Source of the DNA: JAYPHU01 sp038127535
Lineage (GTDB): Bacteria; Pseudomonadota; Alphaproteobacteria; Rhodospirillales; UBA2165
Direction: 5' to 3'
Assembly (NCBI GenBank): GCA_038127535.1
Contig: JAYPHU010000027.1
Coordinates: forward strand, 1 to 53,516
Length of the DNA stretch: 53,516 nucleotides
A program made the translations under genes and the position numbers. Below, in pieces: positions 1-8,609 of the stretch (within the stretch, counting starts at the first letter, position 1; every line of letters starts with the position of its first letter). Under the pieces are notes generated by a model, which saw only the letters and a list, made by a program, of their open reading frames with translations, did no database searches and was not told the DNA's origin.

Positions 1-3
1 TAC

Positions 4-45
4 CCCTTTCTTGGGTCTTGTGAATTACACAAGAAAACCAAAGGG
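4..45. other. Inverted repeat downstream of tRNA-Phe
   Basis: A perfect 7-bp inverted repeat (TCTTGTG at 16-22 and CACAAGA at 28-34, loop AATTA) sits inside an outer CCCTTT/AAAGGG pair (4-9 and 40-45). It lies about 25 bases past the 3' end of the minus-strand tRNA, where a terminator would be expected, but no T-run is visible before the window ends. It could be a terminator or a processing hairpin. Confidence 0.4.
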
Positions 46-69
46 TTAACTGATGTATGACCAAAGAAA

Positions 70-145
70 TGGTGCCCAGGGGCGGAATCGAACCACCGAC
101 ACGCGGATTTTCAATCCGCTGCTCTACCAACTGAGCTACCTGGGC
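70..145 (-). tRNA. tRNA-Phe (anticodon GAA)
   Basis: On the minus strand the sequence folds as a complete cloverleaf. The acceptor stem GCCCAGG pairs with CCTGGGC, followed by discriminator A and a genome-encoded CCA. The D-arm contains AGCTCAGTTGGTAGAGC. The anticodon stem GCGGA/TCCGC encloses the loop TTGAAAA, giving anticodon GAA (phenylalanine). The T-arm carries GGTTCGATTCC. The length is 76 nt. It stands alone, with ispG upstream on the same strand about 106 bases away. Confidence 0.97.
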
Positions 146-251
146 ACACATCGACGTTCCTATGAGGGCCTGAGGCCGCAGGGGCTTAGGCCGGAACGAG
201 GAGCGCTTATAGAAAATTAGGGCCCCGGTGTCCAGCGGGGAGTGGGCGGTT

Positions 252-1490
252 TTAGGCGTCCCGCAACGGGTAGGTTTCCGCCACGTAATTGTCGACGATG
301 GACTTGAACTCGGCGGCGATGTTGGCGCCGCGGAGCGTCATTTTCTTTTCGCCATCGATGAACACGGGTGCGGCCGGCTGTTCCCCGGTGCCGGGCAGGC
401 TGATGCCGATATTGGCGTGCTTGCTCTCACCGGGGCCGTTGACGATGCAGCCCATGACGGCGACCTGCATATCCTCGACGCCCAAGTACCGGGTGCCCCA
501 TTCGGGCATCTTTTGACGGACATAGGTTTGGATGTCGTCGGCCAGCTCCTGGAACACGGTGCTTGTCGTGCGCCCGCAGCCGGGGCAGGCCGCGATCTGC
601 GGCACGAAGGAGCGCAGCCCCATGCTTTGGAGAATTTCCTGGGCGACGATGACTTCTTTGGAACGGTCGCCGCCGGGTTCCGGCGTTAGCGATATGCGGA
701 TCGTATCCCCGATGCCTTCTTGTAAGAGGACTGAGAGCGCGGCCGTGGAGACGACGATGCCCTTGGAGCCCATGCCGGCCTCGGTCAGGCCCAGATGCAG
801 GGCGTAGTCACCGCGGGTGGCCAGTTCCCGGTAGACGGCGATCAGATCCTGGACGGAGGAGACCTTGCAGGACAGCACGATCCGGTCGGCGGGCAGGCCG
901 ATATCGACGGCGGCCTCTGCGCTTTCGATGGCCGAGGCGACCAGGGCCTCGTGCATGACCAGCCGCGCGTCCAGGGGCTCGGGCCGTTTGGCGTTTTCGT
1001 CCATGAGCCGCGCCAGGATGGCCTGGTCGAGGCTGCCCCAATTGACGCCGATGCGGACCGGCTTTTCATATTTGATCGCTTGTTCGACCATGGTGGCGAA
1101 CTGGATGTCGCGCTTTTCGTTGAAGCCCACATTGCCCGGATTGATCCGGTATTTGGCGAGCGCCTCGGCGCAGCCGGGATATTTGGTGAGCAGCTTGTGC
1201 CCGTTGTAGTGAAAGTCGCCGACCAGAGGGACGGAGATGTTTTGCTTGGCCAGCCGTTCGACAATGTCGGGGACGGCGACGGCGGCTTGTTCGGTGTTGA
1301 CGGTGATGCGCACCAGTTCGGAGCCGGCGGCGGCAAGCTGGGCCACCTGTTGGGCGGTGGACGCCGCATCGGCCGTGTCGGTGTTGGTCATGGACTGCAC
1401 GACAATGGGCGCGTCGCCACCGATGGTGATTCCGGCCACGTTGACCCCGCGGGCCTTGCGTCTGGTAATGTCGGGTACGCCGCTTCTCAT
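252..1490 (-). CDS. ispG: 4-hydroxy-3-methylbut-2-enyl diphosphate synthase (flavodoxin/ferredoxin)
   Basis: IspG (GcpE) performs the penultimate step of the MEP isoprenoid pathway, reductive ring opening of MEcPP to HMBPP, in the cytosol with a [4Fe-4S] cluster. The 412-residue product has the N-terminal TIM-barrel part (VVQSMTNTDT near 30; GDFHYNGHKL near 91) and the C-terminal cluster domain. Cluster ligands Cys302 and Cys305 (CPGCGRT) and Cys348 (MGCIVNGPGE) are present, as is the conserved Glu355. The length is normal for the short bacterial form. It is divergent from hpnC across 117 bases, so isoprenoid supply sits next to squalene synthesis. Assignment is from family motifs and is firm. 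Confidence 0.96.
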   Translation of the reverse strand: MRSGVPDITRRKARGVNVAGITIGGDAPIVVQSMTNTDTADAASTAQQVAQLAAAGSELVRITVNTEQAAVAVPDIVERLAKQNISVPLVGDFHYNGHKLLTKYPGCAEALAKYRINPGNVGFNEKRDIQFATMVEQAIKYEKPVRIGVNWGSLDQAILARLMDENAKRPEPLDARLVMHEALVASAIESAEAAVDIGLPADRIVLSCKVSSVQDLIAVYRELATRGDYALHLGLTEAGMGSKGIVVSTAALSVLLQEGIGDTIRISLTPEPGGDRSKEVIVAQEILQSMGLRSFVPQIAACPGCGRTTSTVFQELADDIQTYVRQKMPEWGTRYLGVEDMQVAVMGCIVNGPGESKHANIGISLPGTGEQPAAPVFIDGEKKMTLRGANIAAEFKSIVDNYVAETYPLRDA

Positions 1491-1607
1491 GTCTTTGTCC
1501 TTTGGCGCGGACTATACCAGCGCCGGATGGACTTGCCAGCCTCGATTTGACATGCTTCCCGCCAGTCATCAAAACTTCACGCGTACCAAGGTCTTGAGGC
1601 TCGAGGA

Positions 1608-2456
1608 ATGCCTGCTGCGACAGATGTGGAACTGCCGTCCGGCAAGGATGAAGCTTACGAGAATTTTCCCGTGGGCTCCTGGCTGCTGCCGGCCAAGTTG
1701 CGGCCCCACGTCGCGACGTTCTACGGCTTTGCCCGGACCATTGATGACATCGCGGACTCGGCGGAAATCCCGGCGGATGAGAAGGTGCGCCGGCTGGACG
1801 GGTTCGCGGCGGCGATCACCGGTGAGGAGACCAATGATCCCGCCTATGTCAAAGCTCACCGGATGCGGGAAAGCCTGGCCGAAACCGGGATACAGGCTCA
1901 GCATTGTTTGGATTTGGTCGCGGCCTTTAAGCAGGATGCGGTCAAGCTTCGTTACGACGAATGGGACGAACTGATGGGTTACTGCATTTTATCGGCGGCG
2001 CCGGTGGGTCGCTACCTGATCGATCTGCATGGCGGGTCCAAGGATGGCTACGGCCTGTCGGACGCGCTGTGCAATGCGTTACAGGTTCTCAATCATCTGC
2101 AGGACTTAAAAGAGGATTACCAAACCCTGGACCGTGTGTATCTGCCGGGCGACTGGATGGCGGCGCATGGCGCGACCGTCGAGGACCTGGCGGCGGACCG
2201 GGCCGGTGAGGGGTTGCGGGCGGTGATCAATCAGGCGCTGGACCGGACGGCCGGGTTGATGGCGATGGCCGCCAGGCTGCCGTCGGGTCTCGCCAGCCGC
2301 CGGTTGGCGATGGAGTCTCAGGCGATCATCAATATCGCCAATCGGCTGATCAAAAAGTTGCGGCAAGAGGACCCGATCGCCGGACGGGTGGCGCTGTCCA
2401 AGGGCGAGTGCCTGGGTTGCTGCCTCAGAGGTGCGGCCAGAGGCGTGCTGGCGTGA
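1608..2456 (+). CDS. hpnC: Hydroxysqualene synthase HpnC
   Basis: HpnC belongs to the trans-isoprenyl diphosphate (squalene/phytoene) synthase family. In the bacterial three-enzyme route HpnD makes presqualene diphosphate, HpnC converts it to hydroxysqualene, and HpnE reduces that to squalene. The 282-residue product has the first acidic motif DDIAD (46-50) and the second, LQDLKED (164-170). The early FPVGSWLLPAKLRPHV is typical of HpnC rather than HpnD. The ATG at 1608 follows a GAGG about eight bases upstream. The stop overlaps the GTG start of hpnB. The HpnC rather than HpnD assignment rests on this N-terminus and on gene order. Confidence 0.93.
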   Translation: MPAATDVELPSGKDEAYENFPVGSWLLPAKLRPHVATFYGFARTIDDIADSAEIPADEKVRRLDGFAAAITGEETNDPAYVKAHRMRESLAETGIQAQHCLDLVAAFKQDAVKLRYDEWDELMGYCILSAAPVGRYLIDLHGGSKDGYGLSDALCNALQVLNHLQDLKEDYQTLDRVYLPGDWMAAHGATVEDLAADRAGEGLRAVINQALDRTAGLMAMAARLPSGLASRRLAMESQAIINIANRLIKKLRQEDPIAGRVALSKGECLGCCLRGAARGVLA

Positions 2457-3604
2457 CCCTCTTCACCGGTCTCTCTCTGGTTTCTCTCGGCCTTTGGATC
2501 GGGCTGCTCGCCTTCCGGGGTGGGTTCTGGAAAGCGGATCAGCGGTTCGAGACCGCTGAAAGCCAGGAGCCTGACGCCTGGCCCTCGGTTACCGCCATTG
2601 TGCCAGCGCGGAATGAGGCTCGAACCATCGGCATGACGGTGTCGGCCATTTTGGAACAGGACTATCCGGGTGAGGTGTCGGTCATCGTGATAGATGATCA
2701 CAGCTCAGACGGCACGGCGGATGAGGCGTGCGATGCGGCGGCGGGTGATGAGCGGCTTAGGGTGATTCCGGCAGCGGATTTACCGGCAGGCTGGGCCGGC
2801 AAGGTGTGGGCCATGAGCCAGGGCGTAGATTTCGCTGACGGGGCATACCTGTGGTTTACGGACGCGGAAATCGTGCACCAGCCTTATGTGTTGCGAGGCT
2901 TGGTCAGCCTTGCCGCAGCAAAGAACACGGTTCTGACGTCTCAGATGGTTATGCTGCGCTGCAATACGTTCTGGGAACGGCTGCTGATCCCGGCGTTTAT
3001 CTTTTTCTTTCAGAAGCTTTACCCGTTTGGCTGGGTCAACGATCTGGCCAATCGTACCGCCGGGGCGGCCGGCGGTTCCATGCTGTTAAGGGACTCAGCG
3101 CTGTTTACGGCGGGCGGTCTGGAAAAGATCAAGGGCGAGATCATCGACGATTGCGCCCTGGCGCGGCTGTTGAAGCCGCAGGGCGCCATTTGGTTGGGGC
3201 TCACCACGTCGTCCCATAGCCTACGGGATTACACGGCGCTGGGTGAAATTTGGACGATGGTATCCCGCACCGCCTTTAATCAGCTTAATTACTCGTTCCT
3301 GAAACTGGTGGGCACGCTGATCGGCATGGCGATTTTGTATATGTGGCCAGTCGCCGCCGTGGCTGCCGGCAAGGAGCCGGCGATTTGGGGTCCGGGGCTG
3401 GCCGCCTGGGCGCTGATGAGCCTCGCCTATGCTCCAACCTTGCGATTCTATGGCTTGCCGGTCGTTACCGCGCCGGTTCTCCCGGTGGCGGCGTTGCTTT
3501 ATACTTTGATGACAATGGATTCCGCCCTTCGACATTGGGCGGGGCGGGACACGGCTTGGAAGGGCCGGTCCTATGGGGAGGAGACCCGGGAGACGGATGC
3601 TTAA
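2453..3604 (+). CDS. hpnB: Hopanoid-associated glycosyltransferase HpnB
   Basis: This is a family 2 (GT-A fold) glycosyltransferase of the hopene-associated HpnB type. An N-terminal membrane helix (about residues 3-20) is followed by a catalytic domain starting TAIVPARNEARTIG, the nucleotide-binding VIVIDDHSSDGTAD, the metal-binding-like WFTDAEI and a later DDCALARLL. Several hydrophobic segments lie at the C-terminus. It should act at the inner membrane, but its acceptor is not established. I chose GTG at 2453 because it overlaps the hpnC stop as GTGA and begins directly before the helix; an upstream ATG at 2408 would add residues unlike the family. The product has 383 residues, and its end overlaps the hpnD start. 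Confidence 0.9.
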   Translation: MTLFTGLSLVSLGLWIGLLAFRGGFWKADQRFETAESQEPDAWPSVTAIVPARNEARTIGMTVSAILEQDYPGEVSVIVIDDHSSDGTADEACDAAAGDERLRVIPAADLPAGWAGKVWAMSQGVDFADGAYLWFTDAEIVHQPYVLRGLVSLAAAKNTVLTSQMVMLRCNTFWERLLIPAFIFFFQKLYPFGWVNDLANRTAGAAGGSMLLRDSALFTAGGLEKIKGEIIDDCALARLLKPQGAIWLGLTTSSHSLRDYTALGEIWTMVSRTAFNQLNYSFLKLVGTLIGMAILYMWPVAAVAAGKEPAIWGPGLAAWALMSLAYAPTLRFYGLPVVTAPVLPVAALLYTLMTMDSALRHWAGRDTAWKGRSYGEETRETDA

Positions 3605-4460
3605 TCAACCAGCATCACAGTCGGACGGTGCGCATCTGGCGGCGGCCATTGAGGCCAAGGTCAAGAGCGCCGGCAGCTCGTTCTATTGGGCCATGCTTTT
3701 GCTGTCGCCGGAAAAGCGGGCCGCCATGTATGCCGTCTATGCCTTCTGCCGGGAGGTGGACGACATCGCCGATGAGCCGGCGCCGGTTGCCGAGAAGCGC
3801 GCGGGTCTCGAAGGCTGGCGGCTGGAGATCGACAGGGTCTTTGACGGCTCTCCGGAGACCGAGATTGGCCGGGCGCTTGCCGGCCCGGTTCAAGCCTTCG
3901 GACTGGTCAGGGAAGATTTCCGGGCCGTCATCGACGGCATGGAGACGGATGCGGCCGAGGCACTTCAACTGGCTGATGCTGGGGAGCTCGTGCGTTATTG
4001 CGACCGGGTGGCCTGCGCCGTGGGCCGGCTGTCCAACAAGGTGTTCGGCCTGGAATCAGAGGCCGGTAACCGGCTGGCCAAAGCGCTGGGCGAAGCGCTG
4101 CAGATCACCAATATTCTGCGAGATGTCGCCGAGGACGCGGCTCGGGGCCGTGTGTACTTACCGGCTGATCTGTTGAACCGGCACGGAATTCAAGACGTAG
4201 CGCCGGCGGAGCTGATCCGGCATCCCGGCATTGAGGCGGCGTGTCTCGAACTGGCGGAAACAACGGCTACCCGCTACCGGGAGGCATCGGAAATTCTCTC
4301 AGGATGTGATCGGAAGACGGTGCGTCCGGCGCGAATCATGATGCACGTTTATCGCGCAATTTTCAAAAAGCTTCGACAGCGTGGGTGGCGACGGCTGGAC
4401 GAGCCGGTCTCGATCTCCAAACTCCGAAAGGTGTTGGCGGTTATTTTCGGCTACTGGTGA
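3597..4460 (+). CDS. hpnD: Presqualene diphosphate synthase HpnD
   Basis: HpnD is a second squalene/phytoene synthase family enzyme, expected to condense two farnesyl diphosphates to presqualene diphosphate. It has the family patterns SSFYWAMLLL (27-36), YAFCREVDDIADE (first acidic motif, DDIAD at 55-59) and the second motif LRDVAED (174-180) followed by RGRVYLP. The ATG at 3597 overlaps the end of hpnB by eight bases, which indicates translational coupling; the upstream in-frame ATG at 3573 lies deeper inside hpnB. The product has 287 residues, a normal length. hpnE, usually the next gene, is missing: shc follows after 137 bases. Confidence 0.93.
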   Translation: MLNQPASQSDGAHLAAAIEAKVKSAGSSFYWAMLLLSPEKRAAMYAVYAFCREVDDIADEPAPVAEKRAGLEGWRLEIDRVFDGSPETEIGRALAGPVQAFGLVREDFRAVIDGMETDAAEALQLADAGELVRYCDRVACAVGRLSNKVFGLESEAGNRLAKALGEALQITNILRDVAEDAARGRVYLPADLLNRHGIQDVAPAELIRHPGIEAACLELAETTATRYREASEILSGCDRKTVRPARIMMHVYRAIFKKLRQRGWRRLDEPVSISKLRKVLAVIFGYW

Positions 4461-4597
4461 GCGGATGAGCCCGGAAGCCTTGACTTTTCCGGGCTTTGGA
4501 ACACATTTGACGCCGACGGATTTCGACGTGTCTCGTTGATAGGGTTATCAAAAACTTAGGGGTCGGAGTTGCCCTTTATCGGGTTGCAGCAACAACC

Positions 4598-6520
4598 ATG
4601 GATTCGAGCGGGCTACCAGAAAGCGATTTGAACGCCGCTATACGCGCCAGCCGCAAGAACCTTCTTGCGGCGCGGAAAAGCGACGGCCATTGGGCCTATG
4701 AGCTGGAGGCCGATGTCACCATCCCGGCAGAATATATCATCCTGAACCACTTCCTCGGCGAGATCGACGATGAGGTCGAAGCCAAACTCGCCAATTACAT
4801 TCGCCGCACCCAGGAACGGAACGGTGGCTGGCCGCTTTATATCGGCGGGGACTTCAATGTCAGCGCTTCGGTTAAGGCCTATTTTGCGTTGAAGCTGGCT
4901 GGCGACTCGCCGGACGAAAATCATATGCGCCGGGCTCGGGAGGCAATCCTGGCCCACGGCGGTGCGGTCAATGTGAATGTGTTTACCAGGCTGACCCTGG
5001 CTTTGTTCGGACAGGTGCCCTGGTCGGCGGCGCCGGTGACGCGCGTGGAAATCATGCTGTTTCCCCGCTGGTTCCCGTTGCATATCAACAAGGTATCTTA
5101 TTGGACGCGGACGGTGACTGTGCCGCTGTTGGTGCTGACGGCGCTTCGGCCGATGGCCAAGAACCCCCGCGGCGCCAGCATCGACGAGCTATTCCAAAAT
5201 CCACCGTACCGGGAAAACTATACGCTTACCAACCCGACGGGGCACTGGATCGGCAATGTCATGCTGCGGATGGATCGGATTGTCCGCAAGGTGGAACACC
5301 TGGTTCCCAAGTTCCTGACCCGCAAGGCCATCGACAAGGCGCTTAAGTTTGTCGAGGAGCGGCTGAACGGCGACGACGGGCTGGGCGGTATTTTCCCGGC
5401 CATGGCCAACGCCCTGATGGTGTTCGATACCCTGGGCTACGCGAAGGACGATCCCCGTGTGGTGACCGCCCGTAAAGCCATCGACGATTTGCTGACGTTC
5501 AACGACGAAGAAGGTTTCTGCCAGCCGTGCCTGTCTCCGGTTTGGGACACGGGCCTCGCGACCCACGCGATCCTGGAATCCAATATAGATGGCCAGGACA
5601 CGGCGGTTGCACCATGCGACTGGCTGAAGGAACGGCAAATTCTTGACGTAGAAGGCGATTGGATCGTCAAGCGCACGGGACTTCGTCCCGGCGGTTGGGC
5701 CTTCCAGTACCGGAACGATTATTACCCCGATGTGGATGACACGGCTGTCGTGGTGATGGCCCTGCATCGACAGGACCCGGAAAAGTACAAGCATGCCATC
5801 GACCGGGCGGTTGAATGGGTCATCGGTATGCAGTCCAAGAGCGGCGGCTGGGCGGCGTTCGATGCCGACAACGAATATTATTTCCTGGAACATATGCCGT
5901 TCGCCGATCACGGCGCTTTGCTTGATCCGCCGACCGCGGATGTGACCGCGCGCTGTATCAGCATGCTGGCCCAGGTCGGCTACGACACATCTCATCCGTC
6001 CATCGCCTGCGGGATTGATTATCTCAAAGCGGAGCAGGAGGAGGACGGTTCCTGGTTCGGCCGATGGGGCACCAATTATGTCTACGGCACTTGGTCGGTG
6101 CTGTGCGCCCTGAACGTGGCCGGCGAGGATATGAGCGCGGAGTATGTCCGCGCCGCCGTTGATTGGCTGCTCTCCAAACAGCGTGTAGATGGCGGCTGGG
6201 GTGAGGATTGCGCCTCTTACTGGAACCACCGCCGAGGCGAGGAAAAGGCGTCGCTGCCGTCGCAAACGGCGTGGGCGGTTCTGGGTCTGATGGCGGCGGG
6301 CGAGGTTGAGAATTCTGCGGTCGAAGCGGGCATCGATTATCTAATTTCGTCCACCGACAGGGATGGCGCGTGGCGGGACGACTATTTCAATGCGGTCGGC
6401 TTTCCACGGGTGTTTTACCTGCGCTATCACGGTTATGCCGAATATTTCCCGCTGCTGGCTTTGTCCCGCTACAAAAACCTTCGGAATACGAATTCCCAGC
6501 GGCCGAGCTACGGCATGTAG
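4598..6520 (+). CDS. shc: Squalene-hopene cyclase
   Basis: Squalene-hopene cyclase (also called HpnF) converts squalene to hopene and diplopterol as a monotopic membrane enzyme. The 640-residue product carries the catalytic acid motif DVDDTA (Asp378, Asp380, Asp381) and several QW-type repeats such as NGGWPLY, SGGWAAFD, EEDGSWFGRWG and VDGGWGED. The C-terminal FPRVFYLRYHGYAEYFPLLAL is characteristic. Length and motif order are normal. The region 4461-4597 upstream may hold its own promoter but shows no clear motif. The TAG stop overlaps the GTG of hpnG (TAGTG), so the two are probably translated together. Confidence 0.97.
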   Translation: MDSSGLPESDLNAAIRASRKNLLAARKSDGHWAYELEADVTIPAEYIILNHFLGEIDDEVEAKLANYIRRTQERNGGWPLYIGGDFNVSASVKAYFALKLAGDSPDENHMRRAREAILAHGGAVNVNVFTRLTLALFGQVPWSAAPVTRVEIMLFPRWFPLHINKVSYWTRTVTVPLLVLTALRPMAKNPRGASIDELFQNPPYRENYTLTNPTGHWIGNVMLRMDRIVRKVEHLVPKFLTRKAIDKALKFVEERLNGDDGLGGIFPAMANALMVFDTLGYAKDDPRVVTARKAIDDLLTFNDEEGFCQPCLSPVWDTGLATHAILESNIDGQDTAVAPCDWLKERQILDVEGDWIVKRTGLRPGGWAFQYRNDYYPDVDDTAVVVMALHRQDPEKYKHAIDRAVEWVIGMQSKSGGWAAFDADNEYYFLEHMPFADHGALLDPPTADVTARCISMLAQVGYDTSHPSIACGIDYLKAEQEEDGSWFGRWGTNYVYGTWSVLCALNVAGEDMSAEYVRAAVDWLLSKQRVDGGWGEDCASYWNHRRGEEKASLPSQTAWAVLGLMAAGEVENSAVEAGIDYLISSTDRDGAWRDDYFNAVGFPRVFYLRYHGYAEYFPLLALSRYKNLRNTNSQRPSYGM

Positions 6521-7194
6521 TGGCCAAGACCGGTTTCATCACCGCGCTTAAAAGCGAGGCTAAGTGCCTCACAGATTCCCTTTCAGATGATCACATGATT
6601 TCTGTCGCCGGTATTGGCGCAGAGGCAGCTGATCGTGCGGCGCGGGACTTGATCGCGGCCGGCTGTGAGCGGCTGATCAGCTTCGGCCTGGCCGGCGCAT
6701 TATCACCAGGGTTGAAGGCCGGTGACGTGGTGCTGGCGGACCGCGTGGTTGATCCAGTGGGCGCGGTGGTCGGGGAGCCGCCGACGGATTGGATCGAGGC
6801 GGTGGCGGGCCGTTCGAGCGAGATGGCGGACGGCCCGGCGCTGCACATCGGCGGGATCGTCTCTGCGCTGGAGATCATTACGAGCGCCTCGGTCAAGGCG
6901 GCGCTGCAAAGCTCGACCGGCTGTCTGGCCGTGGAGATGGAAGCGGCGGGCGTGGCGCGGGCGGCGAAGTATCACGGCGTGGCTTTTCTGTGTGTAAAAG
7001 CGATCTCGGACACGGCGGATCAGAACTTGCCGGTGAACCTGTCGGGCGTGATCAAGCCGGACGGTACACCCCGCCCCGGCACGCTGCTCGGCGGCCTTGT
7101 CGCCCGGCCCGGCGACGTAGCGCGCTTTTTCGCCCTAAGCCGGGGATCGAAAGCGGCGCACGCGAGTTTGAGATGGGTGGGGGCCTCCTTGTGA
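6520..7194 (+). CDS. hpnG: Hopanoid-associated nucleoside phosphorylase HpnG
   Basis: HpnG removes adenine from adenosylhopane to give phosphoribosyl- or ribosylhopane in side-chain synthesis of C35 hopanoids. The product is a PNP/UDP phosphorylase-fold protein of 224 residues. It begins KTGFITALKSEAKCL, has ISVAGIGAEAADRAAR and the nucleoside-binding region CLAVEMEAAGVAR with the conserved Glu pair, then FLCVKAISDTAD. The GTG at 6520 shares its first base with the shc stop and gives an N-terminus matching the family; longer in-frame starts lie inside shc. It pairs functionally with hpnH in this locus. Confidence 0.9.
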   Translation: MAKTGFITALKSEAKCLTDSLSDDHMISVAGIGAEAADRAARDLIAAGCERLISFGLAGALSPGLKAGDVVLADRVVDPVGAVVGEPPTDWIEAVAGRSSEMADGPALHIGGIVSALEIITSASVKAALQSSTGCLAVEMEAAGVARAAKYHGVAFLCVKAISDTADQNLPVNLSGVIKPDGTPRPGTLLGGLVARPGDVARFFALSRGSKAAHASLRWVGASL

Positions 7195-7251
7195 GCAGTG
7201 CCGCCCTCTGCTAGCAGTTGACCAATATTTCTCAGTCTCGGAGACGCTGCC

Positions 7252-8016
7252 ATGCTGACCCTCTACAACGCCGCCCATTCCACCTGCTCCCAGAAGGTCC
7301 GTATCTGCCTAGCGGAGAAGGGGGTGGACTTCGAGAACGTTCTGCTCGATCTGGGGAAGGGCAAAGATCACCTGAAGCCCGAGTATATGGAGATCAACCC
7401 CAACGGGGTGGTGCCGACCCTGGTCGATGACGGGGAGATCATCATCGACTCCAGCGTAATCTGCGAATATCTGGATGAGAAATATCCCGACCCGCCGTTG
7501 AGCCCGGCGGACCTGGTGGAGCGCGCGCGGATGCGGGCCTGGATGCGCTATCTGGAAGAGGTACCGACGGCGGCGGTGCGGGTGCCGTCCTTCAACATGG
7601 GGTTCCTGCCTCGCTATGACGGGCTCGACCGGCAGCAGTTCGAGGAACAGCAGTCGGACATCCGCCCGATCCGCAAGCAATTCTACCGCCGCATGGGGTC
7701 GGGTGGATTCCGCAGGGAGGACGTGCTGGCCTCACTGGAGCAGCTCGGCAACACTTGCGCGCGGATGGAAGCGGCGCTGGACAAAGCGGGGCCCTGGCTG
7801 ATGGGGGAGATGTATACGCTGACGGATATTATCGTCGCGCCGCTGATCGACCGTATGAACGATCTCGGTCATTCTGCGATTTGGGAGGGGAGGTATCCGC
7901 TGGTCGCCGAGTGGTATGAGCGTATGCAGGCCCGCTCGGCGTTTCAGGCGACCTTTTATCCCGGCGCGCGGATGTCGGAGTTCCTGCCGCTCACCCCAGC
8001 GATTAAGGAGGAGTGA
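7252..8016 (+). CDS. Glutathione S-transferase family protein
   Basis: The 254-residue protein has a thioredoxin-like N-terminal domain (MLTLYNAAHSTCSQKVRICL; the SxxS/C-type catalytic turn lies around residues 9-13). The glutathione-binding NPNGVVPTLVDDGEII and DSSVICEYLDEKYP follow. The C-terminal helical domain contains YTLTDIIVAPLIDRM. The substrate is unknown. It follows hpnG by 57 bases on the same strand, so it may be expressed with the hopanoid genes, but GSTs are not a known part of hopanoid synthesis. It is convergent with the secreted protein at 8022. The start is the only good ATG before the first beta strand. Confidence 0.88.
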   Translation: MLTLYNAAHSTCSQKVRICLAEKGVDFENVLLDLGKGKDHLKPEYMEINPNGVVPTLVDDGEIIIDSSVICEYLDEKYPDPPLSPADLVERARMRAWMRYLEEVPTAAVRVPSFNMGFLPRYDGLDRQQFEEQQSDIRPIRKQFYRRMGSGGFRREDVLASLEQLGNTCARMEAALDKAGPWLMGEMYTLTDIIVAPLIDRMNDLGHSAIWEGRYPLVAEWYERMQARSAFQATFYPGARMSEFLPLTPAIKEE

Positions 8017-8021
8017 GGGCC

Positions 8022-8555
8022 CTACTGAGAGGGTTTTATTCCCAGCGACTTGACTAAGGGCAGGATGGCTGCTTCCGCCAGTTCGTTCACGGCTTCTCTA
8101 TCACCGGTTGGCAAAACCAAAATCAGAATTTTTCTGCCGGAGGTTTCGGCATGGGCCGACGCGGCTTTGATAGGTACGTTGTTAATCTGGAAGTGCCATC
8201 GAAGTACCGTTGCCTCTTGACCGGACCCAAGGGTAGCTTCATCGCTATCTATGCCTTCATATTCGACGGCCTTACCGCCGGAATATTTCCCGCCCAGAAA
8301 CTTTTTGTCGTTTCGTCCCGCCCAAGTTCTGGCATTGGATTTCTCTGACTTTACGGCAAAAAAAACCATCTGAGCATTGCCACTTTCGTGGTTGGCGAAG
8401 AGAAAAATCCGGTTCTGTTTTTCAGTTGACTTAGAGACTTCCCGGGAGTTTGGCAGATCAACTGTTATCGGGTGCTGTTCAAATTGAATACCAGTTGCGA
8501 GTGCAGGGGACGGTAATACGACGATGACAAGCGCTGCGACAATTAACTTTCTCAT
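8022..8555 (-). CDS. Small secreted protein of unknown function
   Basis: I do not recognise a family. The 177-residue product starts with a clear Sec signal peptide (MRKLIVAALVIVVLPSPALA, cleavage after ALA at about residue 20). A soluble domain of about 155 residues without cysteines follows, so it is probably periplasmic. The mature part includes QNRIFLFANHESGNAQMVFF and ends in a helical AILPLVKSLGIKPSQ. It lies within the hopanoid locus but is convergent with the GST gene. It is followed upstream, beyond 54 bases, by hpnH on the same strand. A link with hopanoids is possible only by position. Confidence 0.75.
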   Translation of the reverse strand: MRKLIVAALVIVVLPSPALATGIQFEQHPITVDLPNSREVSKSTEKQNRIFLFANHESGNAQMVFFAVKSEKSNARTWAGRNDKKFLGGKYSGGKAVEYEGIDSDEATLGSGQEATVLRWHFQINNVPIKAASAHAETSGRKILILVLPTGDREAVNELAEAAILPLVKSLGIKPSQ

Positions 8556-8609
8556 GGTCGAAGTCCTGTTTGGCTGATGCCTGATCAGAAGCGCTCCTGT
8601 TTTTTTTGC

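Noticed and set aside
5189..6265. Minus-strand open frame of 358 codons
   Set aside because: It is the antisense shadow of squalene-hopene cyclase, with no recognisable domain.
6518..6522. Reassignment of TAG as a sense codon in this genome
   Set aside because: shc, hpnH, the hpnA and nucleotidyltransferase genes, RidA, the SDR and fliG all end at TAG at natural family lengths, and the shc TAG overlaps the hpnG start. General reassignment would extend all of these.
8017..8045. Terminator between the GST gene and the secreted-protein gene
   Set aside because: The possible stem CCCT/AGGG is only four base pairs and overlaps the coding end of the minus-strand gene.
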